A DNA stretch of 64,000 nucleotides from JAJKJG01 sp036556825 (GTDB taxonomy: Bacteria > Pseudomonadota > Alphaproteobacteria > Rhizobiales > Beijerinckiaceae), in NCBI GenBank assembly GCA_036556825.1, contig DATBIR010000297.1:10001-74000 (forward strand), in the 5' to 3' direction. The notes under the pieces are model-generated. The model ran no database searches, had not been told where the DNA came from, and worked only from the letters and a program-made list of their open reading frames with translations. The first letter of the stretch is position 1. Every line of letters starts with the position of its first letter. Positions 1 to 8,632 of the stretch are shown here, piece by piece. Position numbers and translations under genes: made by a program.

Positions 1-182
1 ACGCGTTCTGGGGTTCGATGACGCTGCCGGTGGGTCCGGCGGGAAAGGCTATCGCGGCCATGTCGCCCGACGAGCGTGCGCGGCTGCGCGCCGTCCTGAA
101 GGAGCGCACGCCCCCCGCCGCCGATGGCCGCGTCGTCTATCAGGCGCGCGCAAACGCGATCACAGGCCTGAAAGAATCCTGA
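1..182 (+). CDS. C-terminal end of a probable class I SAM-dependent methyltransferase (5' end outside window)
   Basis: The open frame enters from the left edge in the frame whose codons start at position 3 and ends at a TGA at 180-182, giving about 59 residues. It reads FWGSMTLPVGPAGK followed by MSPDERARLRAVLKERTPP. A 'P.GP.G.A...MSPDERARLR' tail is typical of the last helix and strand of class I methyltransferases, where the substrate lid ends. No catalytic or SAM-binding motif is inside the window, so the assignment rests only on this tail. It converges on the peptidase gene at 303, with a hairpin between them. Confidence 0.45.
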   Translation, partial: AFWGSMTLPVGPAGKAIAAMSPDERARLRAVLKERTPPAADGRVVYQARANAITGLKES

Positions 183-208
183 AAGTATTCGGGCCCGCGC
201 CCGCCTCA

Positions 209-242
209 TTCTTGCCTTTCCGAGAGTGCGCCAAGGCAAGAA
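209..242. terminator. Candidate bidirectional terminator hairpin
   Basis: TTCTTGCCTT (209-218) pairs perfectly over 10 bases with AAGGCAAGAA (233-242) around a 14-base loop. It lies between two convergent genes ending at 182 and 303. No long T run follows on either strand, so Rho-independent activity is likely but not certain. Confidence 0.45.
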
Positions 243-302
243 GAGAACGTGTCGCCGCCGCATTGCGCGCGGACGTCCGCAGCGCATCTCAATCGCGGCC
301 CG

Positions 303-1196
303 TCACCGATCTGCGGGAGTGGTACGTTCCTCAGTCTGCGCGACCGCCGTCGGCTTTCTCGCGCCGGGGCTCACGTTGGTCGCAGCCGCGTCCATGTGGA
401 TGACGCCGTCGCGATAGCTTTCCACGCCGGCAATCTCGGGGCGGCTGCGCAGATAGGCCTTGATCTCGTCGATGCGGCTGCGGTCCGGCCGGAAATCGAT
501 GGCCTTGCAATCATGGTGCAGCTTTTCGCGGAAGCTTCCCGCTGTGTGGTTGTTGGGCCTGCCTTGATGCGAGGCAACGACGGCCACCGCCCCGAAGCGC
601 GCTGACACGTCGGCGAGGACGGCGCTCAGCGCAGGCGCGGGGCAATCGCCAGGCATTGGGCTGCTTGCTTGCGCGGTTTGTGGGCGGCCGGCCGGGATGG
701 CAGCGCTGCCTGGCGGCGCCACGCTGCGGAGCCTCGCAAGGCTGCCGGTGACCGCGGCACGTTCCGCGACGACCGGGTCGCGCTCGGCGGCTGCCGGGAC
801 GGTCAGCGCCGCGGACTGGATCGCAGGCAAGGCCTCGCTCCTCGTATCGGGCACATCGCCAATGGGGGAGGGGACGAGCGGCGCAGGGCCCGGCGGTGAT
901 GACGACAGGTTTTCGCTCATCTTGTCGGGCCTCCGCTCGTTTGCCACCGCCACGGCGGCGACAGGAGCGGCGCGGATATCAGCCTCGCTCGCCTTTGGTG
1001 CGGGCGCCGAGCGTCCATAGGATTGGTCGACGGCTGCGAAGATGCCGGTCCCGACAACGGCGACGACGGCCGACATGAGCAGATGCGAACGCGAGACCGT
1101 CCCTGCCTGCCGCCGTCCCTGAAGCGGGCGAAGCGGGCGGCAGTGCAGGGGTTTCAAGGGAGCCGGACGAGGGCGATCCTGCATGATGGTCGACAT
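303..1196 (-). CDS. Membrane-anchored peptidase M15A-like protein (D-Ala-D-Ala carboxypeptidase fold)
   Basis: 297 residues. The start at 1196 is preceded by GGAGG at 5 bases. A basic N-terminus leads to one membrane segment at about residues 39-57. An Ala/Pro-rich linker runs to about residue 180, and the catalytic domain occupies about 183-275. The zinc-site pattern of the M15A/DUF882 family is visible: LHHDCKAIDF with H227/H228 and D234, then the closing IHMD with H267. Proteins of this family cleave or bind peptidoglycan stem peptides in the periplasm. The substrate and true activity are inferred. It is a single gene, convergent with the partial gene on its left. Confidence 0.7.
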   Translation of the reverse strand: MSTIMQDRPRPAPLKPLHCRPLRPLQGRRQAGTVSRSHLLMSAVVAVVGTGIFAAVDQSYGRSAPAPKASEADIRAAPVAAVAVANERRPDKMSENLSSSPPGPAPLVPSPIGDVPDTRSEALPAIQSAALTVPAAAERDPVVAERAAVTGSLARLRSVAPPGSAAIPAGRPQTAQASSPMPGDCPAPALSAVLADVSARFGAVAVVASHQGRPNNHTAGSFREKLHHDCKAIDFRPDRSRIDEIKAYLRSRPEIAGVESYRDGVIHMDAAATNVSPGARKPTAVAQTEERTTPADR

Positions 1197-1462
1197 GCGG
1201 CCTCCGTAAGACAGCGCCCCCCGCCCCGGAGTCCTCGACTATTGCGACAAGCTTGACTGTATTGCGGGACAAATCGGGCGAGGAATGGCCACATCGAAGG
1301 CACCCCCCGGCGCGAGGCCACAAGCGTTACCGATCCGTTAAGCGCTCATCCAGACGTCTCGACGAGAGACGGATCTATCCCGCAGGTGCGCCAGAACACG
1401 GACGGTCCGGCGGATCCGGCCATCATGCCGCTCCTGCTCAATGGGCAGCCGGGAACCGAGCC

Positions 1463-1627
1463 ATGAGGATAATGCACGATTCGCAGAACGCGCCGGCGCT
1501 GCGCAACCGGCTTGCAGACCTCACGCACGAACATCCGCTGCTCGGGGTTGTTTTGGGCCTGCTCGCCAATCTCCTCATCATCGCCCTGCTCGCCTACTAC
1601 CCGGCGCAATGGCTCGGGCTTTGGTAG
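1463..1627 (+). CDS. Small single-pass membrane protein, unknown function
   Basis: 54 residues. After a hydrophilic N-terminus of about 20 residues, one strongly hydrophobic segment (LLGVVLGLLANLLIIALLAY) spans about residues 25-46 and ends WLGLW. The frame stays open upstream to a GTG at 1253, but that extension is basic and low in complexity. The ATG at 1463 gives a compact protein, although its ribosome site is weak. No family is recognised. It lies alone between the peptidase gene and a repeat element. Confidence 0.4.
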   Translation: MRIMHDSQNAPALRNRLADLTHEHPLLGVVLGLLANLLIIALLAYYPAQWLGLW

Positions 1628-1633
1628 GCCACA

Positions 1634-1725
1634 GCATGATCGGCGAAGTGCGCGCCACTCGCCGAATAGGGCTTGTCCGGACGTGATGCGACTGTGACAG
1701 ATCGGAGTGGAATCGATTCAATCTG
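1634..1725. repeat. Degenerate copy of a two-part intergenic palindromic repeat
   Basis: GCATGATC at 1634 opens an imperfect palindrome (GGCGAAGTG...CACTCGCC inside it) that closes near GTGATGCG at about 1690. About 20 bases later comes ATCGATTCAATCTG (1712-1725). The same two parts, in the same order and spacing, occur at 51610-51700, where both are better preserved. It lies downstream of the binding-protein gene that ends at 1816. Elements of this shape are common between genes in Hyphomicrobiales; their function is not known. Confidence 0.5.
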
Positions 1726-1815
1726 GGCCGATTGTGCTTCCGGCGACGATTGCCTGATTGGCGACGCCGGCGCGACCGCTCGCCGTCTGCAAGACGTGCG
1801 TCCCTCTCGCCGGAG

Positions 1816-3399
1816 TCACTTCAGGTCGACGCCGTCGAACAGGCGACGCCCGAGGGGGTCCATGCGGAAGCCGGTCACCTCCTTGCGCACGGCCATGAAG
1901 ACGATCGAATGGGCGATCGGCAGCCACGGCGCTTCCGCTTTCACGATCTCCTGCGCCTGCCGGTAGAGCGCTTCGCGGCTCGGCTGGTCCGGCAGACCCT
2001 TCGCCCTGCTGACGAGCGAGTCGAATTTGGGATCGCACCATTTGGCGACGTTGTTGCCGCCGGGGCGCGCCGCGTTGCATCCGAGCAGGACGTCGAAAAA
2101 ATTGTCTGGGTCGCCGTTGTCGCCGGTCCAGCCGAACAGCGCCATCGGCGCGCCGCCGGCCTGAAGCCTTGCGCGATATTGGCTCCATTCATCGGTCATC
2201 AGCTTGGTCCTGATGCCGACCTTGGCGAGGTCCGCCTGGATCAGCTCGGCGATGCGCTTGCCGTTCGGATTGTAGGGCCGGCTCACGGGCATGTACCAGA
2301 GCTCCGTCTCGAAGCCTTCAGGATAGCCCGCCTCGACGAGGAGGCGCTGCGCAGCCGCCGGATCGTAGGGATAGTCGCGGATCTCGTCGTTGTACGACCA
2401 GAGCGTCGGCGGGATCGGGTTCTTGGCCGCGATGCCGGCGCCGCGATAGACGGCGTTGACGATGGTGCTCTTGTCGACCGCCATGTTCACGGCGCGGCGG
2501 ACACGCACGTCATGGAACGGCGCCTTGCTGGCGTTGAGCGACAGATAGCCGACGTTGAAACCTTCCTGCCTGAGCAGCACGAGGGCGGGATCCGCCTCGA
2601 TGCGCGCCGTGTCTGCCGGATCCGGAAACGCCATGATGTGGCACTCGCCGGCCCTGAGCTTTGTCAGCCGCACGCCGGGATTCGGCGTGATCGAGAACAC
2701 CAGCGTGTCGATCGGCTGGCGCCCGCCCCAGTAATCGGCGAAGGCGCGGTAGCGCACCGCCACGTCCTTCTGGAAGCCGGCGAACACGAACGGTCCGGTG
2801 CCGACCGGATCCGTGTCGAGCTGCTGCGGGTGGCCGGCGCGCAGCAGCATCTCGGCATATTCCGCCGACAGGATCGAGTTGAACGGCATCGCCAGGTTGG
2901 CGAGGAACGGCGCCTCCGGCCGGGCCAGGGTGATCCGGACGGTGTGGTCGTCGAGCTTCTCGATATCGCGCAGGAGCTCCTTCATGCCGAGATCCTTGAA
3001 GTAGTCGTAGCGGGCATCCGAGACGCGGTGATACGGGTGGTCTTCCCTCCATTGCCGCATCAGCGAGAAGAGGACGTCGTCGGCGTTCAGCTCGCGCGTC
3101 GGCTTGAACGTCGCATTGGCGTGGAACTTCACCTTCCGCCGCAGACGGAACGTGTATTGCAGGCCGTCCTCTGAGACCGACCACGATTCCGCCAGGCCCG
3201 GCACGATCCTTGTCGCGACCGGCTCGAACTCGACCAGGTTGTTGAACATGGGCCGCGCCGCGCTCATGCCGGTCGTGGTCGTCGCCAGCTGCGGGTTGAG
3301 AGCTTCCGGGTTGCCCTCCGAGCAATAGACCAGGGTCTTTGCCTGCAAGGGGGCGGCGACGGCGAGAGCCGCGACGGCGGCAAGGATGGAGCGCTGCAT
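1816..3399 (-). CDS. Orphan peptide-type ABC substrate-binding protein (SBP_bac_5 / DppA-like)
   Basis: 527 residues. It begins with a Sec signal peptide (MQRSILAAVAALAVAAPLQA), and the mature protein starts near KTLVYCSEGNPEALNPQ. The full family-5 binding fold is present: GLAESW, RRKVKFH, DPVGTGPF, DVRVRRAVNMAVDK and a closing RMDPLGRRLFDGV. The WTGDNGDPDNFF motif is typical of DppA-like dipeptide or haem-type receptors. It should bind its ligand in the periplasm. No permease or ATPase is nearby. Instead it lies 11 bases after the stop of the histidine kinase gene on the same strand, so the two are probably co-transcribed. The frame stays open upstream into the kinase gene, but the signal peptide fixes the start at 3399. 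Confidence 0.88.
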   Translation of the reverse strand: MQRSILAAVAALAVAAPLQAKTLVYCSEGNPEALNPQLATTTTGMSAARPMFNNLVEFEPVATRIVPGLAESWSVSEDGLQYTFRLRRKVKFHANATFKPTRELNADDVLFSLMRQWREDHPYHRVSDARYDYFKDLGMKELLRDIEKLDDHTVRITLARPEAPFLANLAMPFNSILSAEYAEMLLRAGHPQQLDTDPVGTGPFVFAGFQKDVAVRYRAFADYWGGRQPIDTLVFSITPNPGVRLTKLRAGECHIMAFPDPADTARIEADPALVLLRQEGFNVGYLSLNASKAPFHDVRVRRAVNMAVDKSTIVNAVYRGAGIAAKNPIPPTLWSYNDEIRDYPYDPAAAQRLLVEAGYPEGFETELWYMPVSRPYNPNGKRIAELIQADLAKVGIRTKLMTDEWSQYRARLQAGGAPMALFGWTGDNGDPDNFFDVLLGCNAARPGGNNVAKWCDPKFDSLVSRAKGLPDQPSREALYRQAQEIVKAEAPWLPIAHSIVFMAVRKEVTGFRMDPLGRRLFDGVDLK

Positions 3400-3410
3400 G
3401 GGATGTCGCT

Positions 3411-5729
3411 TCACGCTGAGAGGGCGAGTGGTTCGGGCCGGGCCTCGTCGACCGCGGCCGGGATCTCGATGATGAATGTCGTGCCTTCCCCAGGCGTGCT
3501 CTGCAGGTCGATCCGGCCCTGCAGCGTCGCCGTGACGAGATTGTGCACGATGTGCAGGCCGAGGCCGGTGCTGCCGCGGTCGCGGCCGGTGGTGAAGAAC
3601 GGGTCGAACACTTTTGCGCGATAGGCTTCGTCGATGCCGATGCCGTCGTCCTGGAAAACGAGCGTCAGCCAGCCGCGTCCGGAGGGCAGGACCATCAGGC
3701 TGATCGTGCCGCTCCGTCCCGCCGCAAAGGCGTGCGTGACGGCGTTCATCGTGAGGTTCGTGAGCACTTGTGCCAAGGCGCCCGGGTAGCTGGTCAGGAT
3801 GAGCCCGTCGGGACATTCGACCGCGACGCGGTGGCCGCCCTTCCGCAACACCGGGCCGAGACTGGTGACGACCTCGTGAAGCCAGCTGCGCAACTCGAAG
3901 GAGCGTTGCTCGCCGCTGGCGCGGTCGGCGGAGACCTGCTTGAAGCTGTGGATCAGATCGATGGCGCGCGTCAGGTTGGCAAAAATCAGCTGACCGCCTT
4001 CGGCGAGGCGGCCCAGGATCGCGTGCAGGTCGGCGCGCGCGACGCGCCCGGACTTCACCTTCTCGTCGAGAGCGCCGACCTCGCGGCTGAGCGCCGTCGA
4101 GGTCGTCAGCGCGACGCCGATCGGCGTGTTGATCTCATGCGCGACGCCGGCCACAAGCTGCCCCAGGGAAGCGAGCTTCTCGGCCTGGATCAGGTTGGTC
4201 TGCGCTTGCTTGAGCTCGGCCATGGCAGCCTCGGTCGCCTCCTTGGCCATGCGCAGGTCGTTCTCGCGACGGCCGATCTCGGTGACGAAGAAGTTGGCGG
4301 CGCGGGCCATGGCGCCGAGCTCGTCGCCACGGGCCGCCTCCGGAAGCTTGCCGCCGACGGGATTGGCGGCAAGCGCGCGCATATGTTGCTCCAGCCGCTT
4401 GAGCGGCCGGGTGATCGAGCGCGCCACGAAGAGCGCCGTGCCCGATCCGAGCAACAGGCCGAGCGCGGCTCCGAGGGCCAGGATGGTCTGGACGAAACGG
4501 CCCATGCGGTCCGCCTCGACGGCGAACATCTCGTTGATGGCGCCGGCTTGCCGGATCATGCCCTCGGCAGTCTCGTCCATTCTCCGCAGGATGTCGTTCT
4601 GAAGCCGGAGGCCGTCGGCCGTCGTCGCCAGCCCCTCTCGCCACCGCTCGATGGCATCGATCATTTCGCTCTGGATCAGCGGCGAGATGGGCAGGGCGGC
4701 CATGGTCTTCGACAGCATCTGCGCCTCGGCGAGCATGGCGCCTGTCGCCGCCGCGTCGCGCGCCGACAGCGCTTCCGCCGTGCGCTGGCCGAGTTTCAGC
4801 GTGGCAATGGCGATATTCTGCGTCGCCTGTTCGGTCTCGGCGGCTTCAACCGAGTAGGTCAGCAGCTGCGCCAGTTCGTCGTGCAGTGCCCGATGCTCTG
4901 AGGAGTGGATCTTGGTCAGCCGCTCGACCCAGGTGGCGAGCGCCTGCCACGAGGCCGGCGCCGCTCGCCGGCTCTGCTCCGCATCGATCCCGACGCCATG
5001 GTCGCGCGCCAGCTGCGCGAGTTCGTCGGCGGCTGCGGACTGGTTGTTGGCGCGCAGGATCTGCACGACGTCGAGAACGGCGTTGCGCAGCCGGACGCGC
5101 GGGAAGGAAAGGGTCTCCTCCGCCGCCTCGCTCGGATGCACCGCCGTGTTGAGACGCTGGATCTCGAGTGATGCCGCTGCCGCCCGCAACTCGAACGCCA
5201 GGTCGACGATCTCGCGCAGTGCGCGCAAGCGGCGATCACCATCCGTCAGCGACGCGATGATGTCGGTGTTGGACTGGTGCTGCCGCTCCCGCGCCATGTC
5301 GGCGAGACTGATCACGTGGCCTGCGCGCGCATTCATCTCCCCGATGAGCTGGTCGTTGCGCTGCGAGACCGCCTGCAGTTCCGCCATCTGCTCCTGATGG
5401 CGGCGCAGCGCCTTGCCCGCGTCGCTCGTCGCGGTCCGGTGCAGGCTGTCACGTGCCGTCGTTCCGAGGGCTTGAAGCTGGCGGCTGGCGCTTTGTGCGG
5501 CGGCGTCGAAGTCTATTGCGTACCGCTCGCGCTGGGCCGGTGCGTTCAGCACGTAAGCGTTTCGGGCCGTCGTCACGCCGGCAAGGTCACGGTAGGCCGC
5601 GCCGGCCAGCAGCGCGCCTTCGCGCGCGCGCTCGGCCTCGCTGAGCAGCATCCAGGCTGTCACGGCGATGGCCGCGGCGATGACGACCGGTATCCCGCCG
5701 ACCAGGGCGACTTTGTCCCGAATGCGCAT
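3411..5729 (-). CDS. Membrane sensor histidine kinase with large periplasmic domain
   Basis: About 772 residues from the ATG at 5729. A GTG further upstream adds about 29 unconvincing residues. Order of parts: membrane segment 1 (residues about 8-28), a long helical periplasmic region (about 30-410), membrane segment 2 (about 413-435), HAMP linker (ARSITRPLKRLEQHM), coiled coil, HisKA with the phospho-acceptor in AGVAHEINTP (H531), then HATPase_c with N box NLTMNAVTHAF, DDGIGID, the F box DPFFTT and GSTGLGLHI. It should autophosphorylate in response to a periplasmic signal. No response regulator lies nearby. The immediately downstream binding protein suggests that the ligand could be presented by that protein, which is inference. 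Confidence 0.9.
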   Translation of the reverse strand: MRIRDKVALVGGIPVVIAAAIAVTAWMLLSEAERAREGALLAGAAYRDLAGVTTARNAYVLNAPAQRERYAIDFDAAAQSASRQLQALGTTARDSLHRTATSDAGKALRRHQEQMAELQAVSQRNDQLIGEMNARAGHVISLADMARERQHQSNTDIIASLTDGDRRLRALREIVDLAFELRAAAASLEIQRLNTAVHPSEAAEETLSFPRVRLRNAVLDVVQILRANNQSAAADELAQLARDHGVGIDAEQSRRAAPASWQALATWVERLTKIHSSEHRALHDELAQLLTYSVEAAETEQATQNIAIATLKLGQRTAEALSARDAAATGAMLAEAQMLSKTMAALPISPLIQSEMIDAIERWREGLATTADGLRLQNDILRRMDETAEGMIRQAGAINEMFAVEADRMGRFVQTILALGAALGLLLGSGTALFVARSITRPLKRLEQHMRALAANPVGGKLPEAARGDELGAMARAANFFVTEIGRRENDLRMAKEATEAAMAELKQAQTNLIQAEKLASLGQLVAGVAHEINTPIGVALTTSTALSREVGALDEKVKSGRVARADLHAILGRLAEGGQLIFANLTRAIDLIHSFKQVSADRASGEQRSFELRSWLHEVVTSLGPVLRKGGHRVAVECPDGLILTSYPGALAQVLTNLTMNAVTHAFAAGRSGTISLMVLPSGRGWLTLVFQDDGIGIDEAYRAKVFDPFFTTGRDRGSTGLGLHIVHNLVTATLQGRIDLQSTPGEGTTFIIEIPAAVDEARPEPLALSA

Positions 5730-5993
5730 GGCGCCGTTTAAATTTGAGCCGTCTGGGGTTGAAGCTCGACTGACATCCGACACGGGGCAGCGGCGGAGAT
5801 GTGCCGCAACGCACATACAACGCTGTGGACGCGCCCGCAGCGTTGTCCGTTCAGAGCCGGGGGTTGGTCAACCCGGAAGGGCATCTCGGCCGGGGCCGCA
5901 CACCCGGTTCACGGCACGATGGTATGCGGCCGGTCAAGGGATCCCGGAAAATTCGCCACGATCGCCGAGGGCAGACGTCGGCCGGCAACCGCC
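5730..5993. other. Gap between the HU terminator and the kinase gene
   Basis: With the terminator this makes a 354-base gene-free stretch. It must hold the promoter for the kinase/binding-protein pair, but no convincing -35/-10 pair was found. An AT-rich patch (TTTAAATTTG on the plus strand) lies just upstream of the chosen kinase start. No coding pattern is visible. Confidence 0.4.
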
Positions 5994-6031
5994 AAAAAGC
6001 AGCGCGTCCGCCTCCATTCGGAAGCGGACGC
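5994..6031 (-). terminator. Rho-independent terminator of the HU gene
   Basis: Read on the minus strand, GCGTCCGC (6031-6024) pairs perfectly with GCGGACGC (6011-6004) around a 12-base loop. A T5 run follows at 5998-5994. It begins 53 bases after the HU stop codon. This is the clearest intrinsic terminator in the window. Confidence 0.75.
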
Positions 6032-6083
6032 CTCGATTCAAAGGCTGTTCGAAGAGGCGGACAGGCCGTGCCTGCCCGAAGCG

Positions 6084-6413
6084 TCAGCGGCCGCGGCCCC
6101 GGGCCGGCGCCTTCTTCTTCTTCGTCGTCGCCCGGCGCTTGGCGTTCAAGGCCGTCTTCATCGCCCGGGCCGGCTCGAACTTCAGCCGCTTGGAGGCGGC
6201 GATCTTGATCGTTTCGCCCGTCTGGGGATTGCGACCCTTGCGAGCGCCCCGCTCGGCCACACGGAACTTGCCGAACCCGAAGATCGAGACTTCCTCGCCG
6301 GCCTGCGCGGCATCGGAAATGGAGCGGAACACGCTCTCGACCAGGTCTCTCGCGAAGGCCTTGGTCAGGTCATGCTCTTCGATCAGGGAATCGATCAGGT
6401 CGTTCTTGTTCAT
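6084..6413 (-). CDS. hup: HU-family DNA-binding protein with basic C-terminal tail
   Basis: 109 residues. The first 90 form a standard HU/IHF fold: MNKNDLIDSLIE, then the conserved arm region FGFGKFRV and GRNPQTGETI. The last 20 residues are almost all Lys, Arg, Ala and Gly (TTKKKKAPARGRGR), an H1-like tail found in some alphaproteobacterial HU proteins. As a dimer it bends and compacts DNA and acts throughout the nucleoid. The gene stands alone and is closed by its own terminator. The HU rather than IHF identity follows from the GRNPQTG arm and the tail. Confidence 0.93.
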   Translation of the reverse strand: MNKNDLIDSLIEEHDLTKAFARDLVESVFRSISDAAQAGEEVSIFGFGKFRVAERGARKGRNPQTGETIKIAASKRLKFEPARAMKTALNAKRRATTKKKKAPARGRGR

Positions 6414-6510
6414 GTTATCCTCGCAAGTGGGCCTCTCCCCATGAACGAATCTGGCGTGGCGTCAAGAGGGGCGCGCCATTCCGCGGCCTCGTGGTGCGTC
6501 GCGGACACGC

Positions 6511-7308
6511 TTACCTACCGTCAATTTGCCGGCCGAGAAGCGCGATCGCCCGCTGATAGACCGAGGCCGCATTCCACGCCTGGATGGCGGCAAAATTGGC
6601 CTCCCCGGGCTGGTAGCCGCCGCCAGCGCGCCAGCCGTGGCCCTTGAGAAAATTTGCCGTCGCGGTCAACGCGGTCGAGGCGTTGTCGAGGCTTCCGCCG
6701 GTACCGTAATTGAGGATGCTCTTGGGCAGGAACTGCGTGTGGCCGACCTCGCCGTGCATCGAGCCGCGCGAGCTTGCCGTGAGGACGCCGCGGTCGATCA
6801 GGGTCAGCGCCGCGTAAAGCTGCTCGGTGAAGAATTCCGAGCGCCGGCAATCATAAGCCAGGGTGGCCACGGCCGACAGGACGTTCTGGTTGCCGCGCTG
6901 ACTGCCGAAGCCGGTTTCCATGCCCCAGATCGCCAGGAGCGGTCCCGGCGGCACGCCGTAGCGCTGCTCGATCGACGCAAACAGCGCCGCGTGCGACTGC
7001 TTGAGCGAGCGTCCGCGCGACACGATCACCGAGCCGCCGCGCTTGGCCAGGAACTGGTCGAGCGACAGGCGAAAGCTCCTTTGGCCGCGGTCCGCCGCGA
7101 TGGTCGCGGTGTTGTAGTGCGTGCCCATAAGGGCAGAAATGGCCTCGCCGCTGACGCCGCGGGACCGCGCTTCGCCGGCGAATTGTCTTTTCCATGCCTC
7201 GAAGCCACCCGCGCTGCTGCCGCATTGCGCAGCGCCCGCCTCTCCGGCTGCCGCCATGAATGCCGCCGCGGCAATGAGCGCCTTCTTGAACCGAACGCCT
7301 TTGGTCAT
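6511..7308 (-). CDS. Lytic murein transglycosylase, MltB family
   Basis: 265 residues from the ATG at 7308, which has AGGAG six bases upstream; an earlier in-frame start at 7326 lacks this. A Sec signal peptide (ALIAAAAFMAAAGEAGAA) precedes an SLT_2 domain. The catalytic Glu lies in IWGMETGFGS, followed by the family motifs SAVATLAYD, GEVGHTQFLPKSIL and AWNAASVY. The enzyme cleaves the MurNAc-GlcNAc bond to a 1,6-anhydro product in the periplasm. The C-terminal peptidoglycan-binding domain seen in longer homologues is absent. The peptide has no lipobox, so it is probably soluble rather than a lipoprotein. Confidence 0.9.
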   Translation of the reverse strand: MTKGVRFKKALIAAAAFMAAAGEAGAAQCGSSAGGFEAWKRQFAGEARSRGVSGEAISALMGTHYNTATIAADRGQRSFRLSLDQFLAKRGGSVIVSRGRSLKQSHAALFASIEQRYGVPPGPLLAIWGMETGFGSQRGNQNVLSAVATLAYDCRRSEFFTEQLYAALTLIDRGVLTASSRGSMHGEVGHTQFLPKSILNYGTGGSLDNASTALTATANFLKGHGWRAGGGYQPGEANFAAIQAWNAASVYQRAIALLGRQIDGR

Positions 7309-7696
7309 CGAGAACTCCTGGGTCACCGATCGAGATTACCAGTCGAATGTCACATCGCGAAATTTTGCGGCGCACCGATGGCCGCGCCCACCTTCGCCGG
7401 CTCCGTTCTTCACGCAGGATGCCATCGCTTTCGGCTGCAGAATATCGGATTTGTGAAGCGCGAATATTGCACGCATATGAGCATGCCGGCGATCGTCGGG
7501 ACGATCTTCCAGCCGAACGCTGCGTGCCGTCGCGGCGCGCCCGTCGCCGGCCCGGCGCCGGCCCGCACTCCTCGACCCGGGCGGCTTTCGCAGCCTGCCG
7601 CGTAGCGCGCGTTTCGTGCAGGCTCGAGAAACCCCTCGAGGTCTTGTTCCGCAACGACGTACGGGGCACTGTCGCAGTCCTCGTTCGGAACGGTGG
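7309..7696. other. Divergent intergenic region, MltB / KDG kinase
   Basis: 388 bases between divergent genes. A relatively AT-rich patch at about 7430-7490 (GAATATCGGATTTGTG and GCGAATATTGCACGCAT) is the most likely site for promoters or an operator. No recognisable coding remnant or clear promoter hexamer pair was found. Confidence 0.35.
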
Positions 7697-8632
7697 ATGA
7701 TGCGCGCGGCCAGCATCGGCGAATGCATGATCGAGCTGTCGGAAATGCCCGACCGCCTTTTTTCGCGTGCCTATGGCGGAGACACGCTCAACACGGCGAT
7801 CTACATGGCGCGGCTCGGCGTCGAGGTCGACTACGTCACGGCTCTCGGCGACGACCAGTGGAGCGACGAGATGCTCGCCGGCTGGCGCGCCGAAGGCGTC
7901 GGCACGGAGCTCGTCGTGCGGCTCCCCGGGCGCGTGCCGGGGCTTTACATCATCCAGACCGATCCCTCGGGCGAGCGGCGCTTCCATTACTGGCGCGACA
8001 GCGCTCCCGCGCGCCAGCTCTTCACGATAGCCGAAACGCCGACGGTGGTCGCGGCGCTGTCGCACTACGACCTGATCTTCTTCTCGGGGATCACGCTCTC
8101 GCTCTACGGCGAGGCGGGCCGCACCGTTTTCTTCGAAGCCATCGACCGCGCCCGCGCGCGTGGCGCGCGCATCGCTTTCGACACCAATTTCCGTCCGCGC
8201 GGCTGGCCCGATCGCGACCTCGCCAGAGCGGCGTTTCGGGAGGCGTTCGAGCGAAGCGACATCGTGCTCGCCTCGAGCGAGGACCTGACGCTGTTCGGCA
8301 GCGACGCCGACCTGACGGGCATGACCCGGCCTGCGACGGAACTCGTGATGAAGCAGGCGGAGCCGGCCTGCCGTGTCGTGGCGCCGGACGGCACGGACCG
8401 CATGGTCGCCGCGAAGCCGGTGGCGCGCGTCGTCGATACCACGGCGGCGGGCGACAGTTTCGCTGCGGCCTATCTCGCGTCGCGTCTCGCCGGCGCGAGC
8501 CCGGTCGCCGCGGCCGAGGCCGGCCACACCCTGGCCGGTGTGGTCGTCGGCTATCCGGGCGCGATCATTCCGCGCTCCGCCATGCCGGACACCCTGAGCA
8601 GCAACGATGTGTCGGGAGGACGTGACGCATGA
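7697..8632 (+). CDS. kdgK: 2-keto-3-deoxygluconate kinase (PfkB family)
   Basis: 311 residues. Two adjacent ATG codons (7697 and 7700) can serve as start. The PfkB/ribokinase fold is clear: IGECMIELSE at the N-terminus, the substrate loop YGGDTLNTAIYMARLG, FDTNFRPRGWP, and the second signature DTTAAGDSFAAAYL carrying the catalytic Asp. It phosphorylates 2-keto-3-deoxygluconate to KDPG in the cytoplasm. The substrate assignment is supported by the next gene, a KDPG aldolase, which overlaps it by ATGA (8629-8632). Together they turn KDG into pyruvate and glyceraldehyde 3-phosphate. Confidence 0.9.
   Translation: MMRAASIGECMIELSEMPDRLFSRAYGGDTLNTAIYMARLGVEVDYVTALGDDQWSDEMLAGWRAEGVGTELVVRLPGRVPGLYIIQTDPSGERRFHYWRDSAPARQLFTIAETPTVVAALSHYDLIFFSGITLSLYGEAGRTVFFEAIDRARARGARIAFDTNFRPRGWPDRDLARAAFREAFERSDIVLASSEDLTLFGSDADLTGMTRPATELVMKQAEPACRVVAPDGTDRMVAAKPVARVVDTTAAGDSFAAAYLASRLAGASPVAAAEAGHTLAGVVVGYPGAIIPRSAMPDTLSSNDVSGGRDA

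Noticed and set aside
1732..3174. Long plus-strand open frame (480 codons) opposite the binding-protein gene
   Set aside because: It is the antisense shadow of a clearly recognisable binding protein. Composition is Arg/Asp/Val-rich with no domain, as expected for the complement of high-G+C coding DNA.
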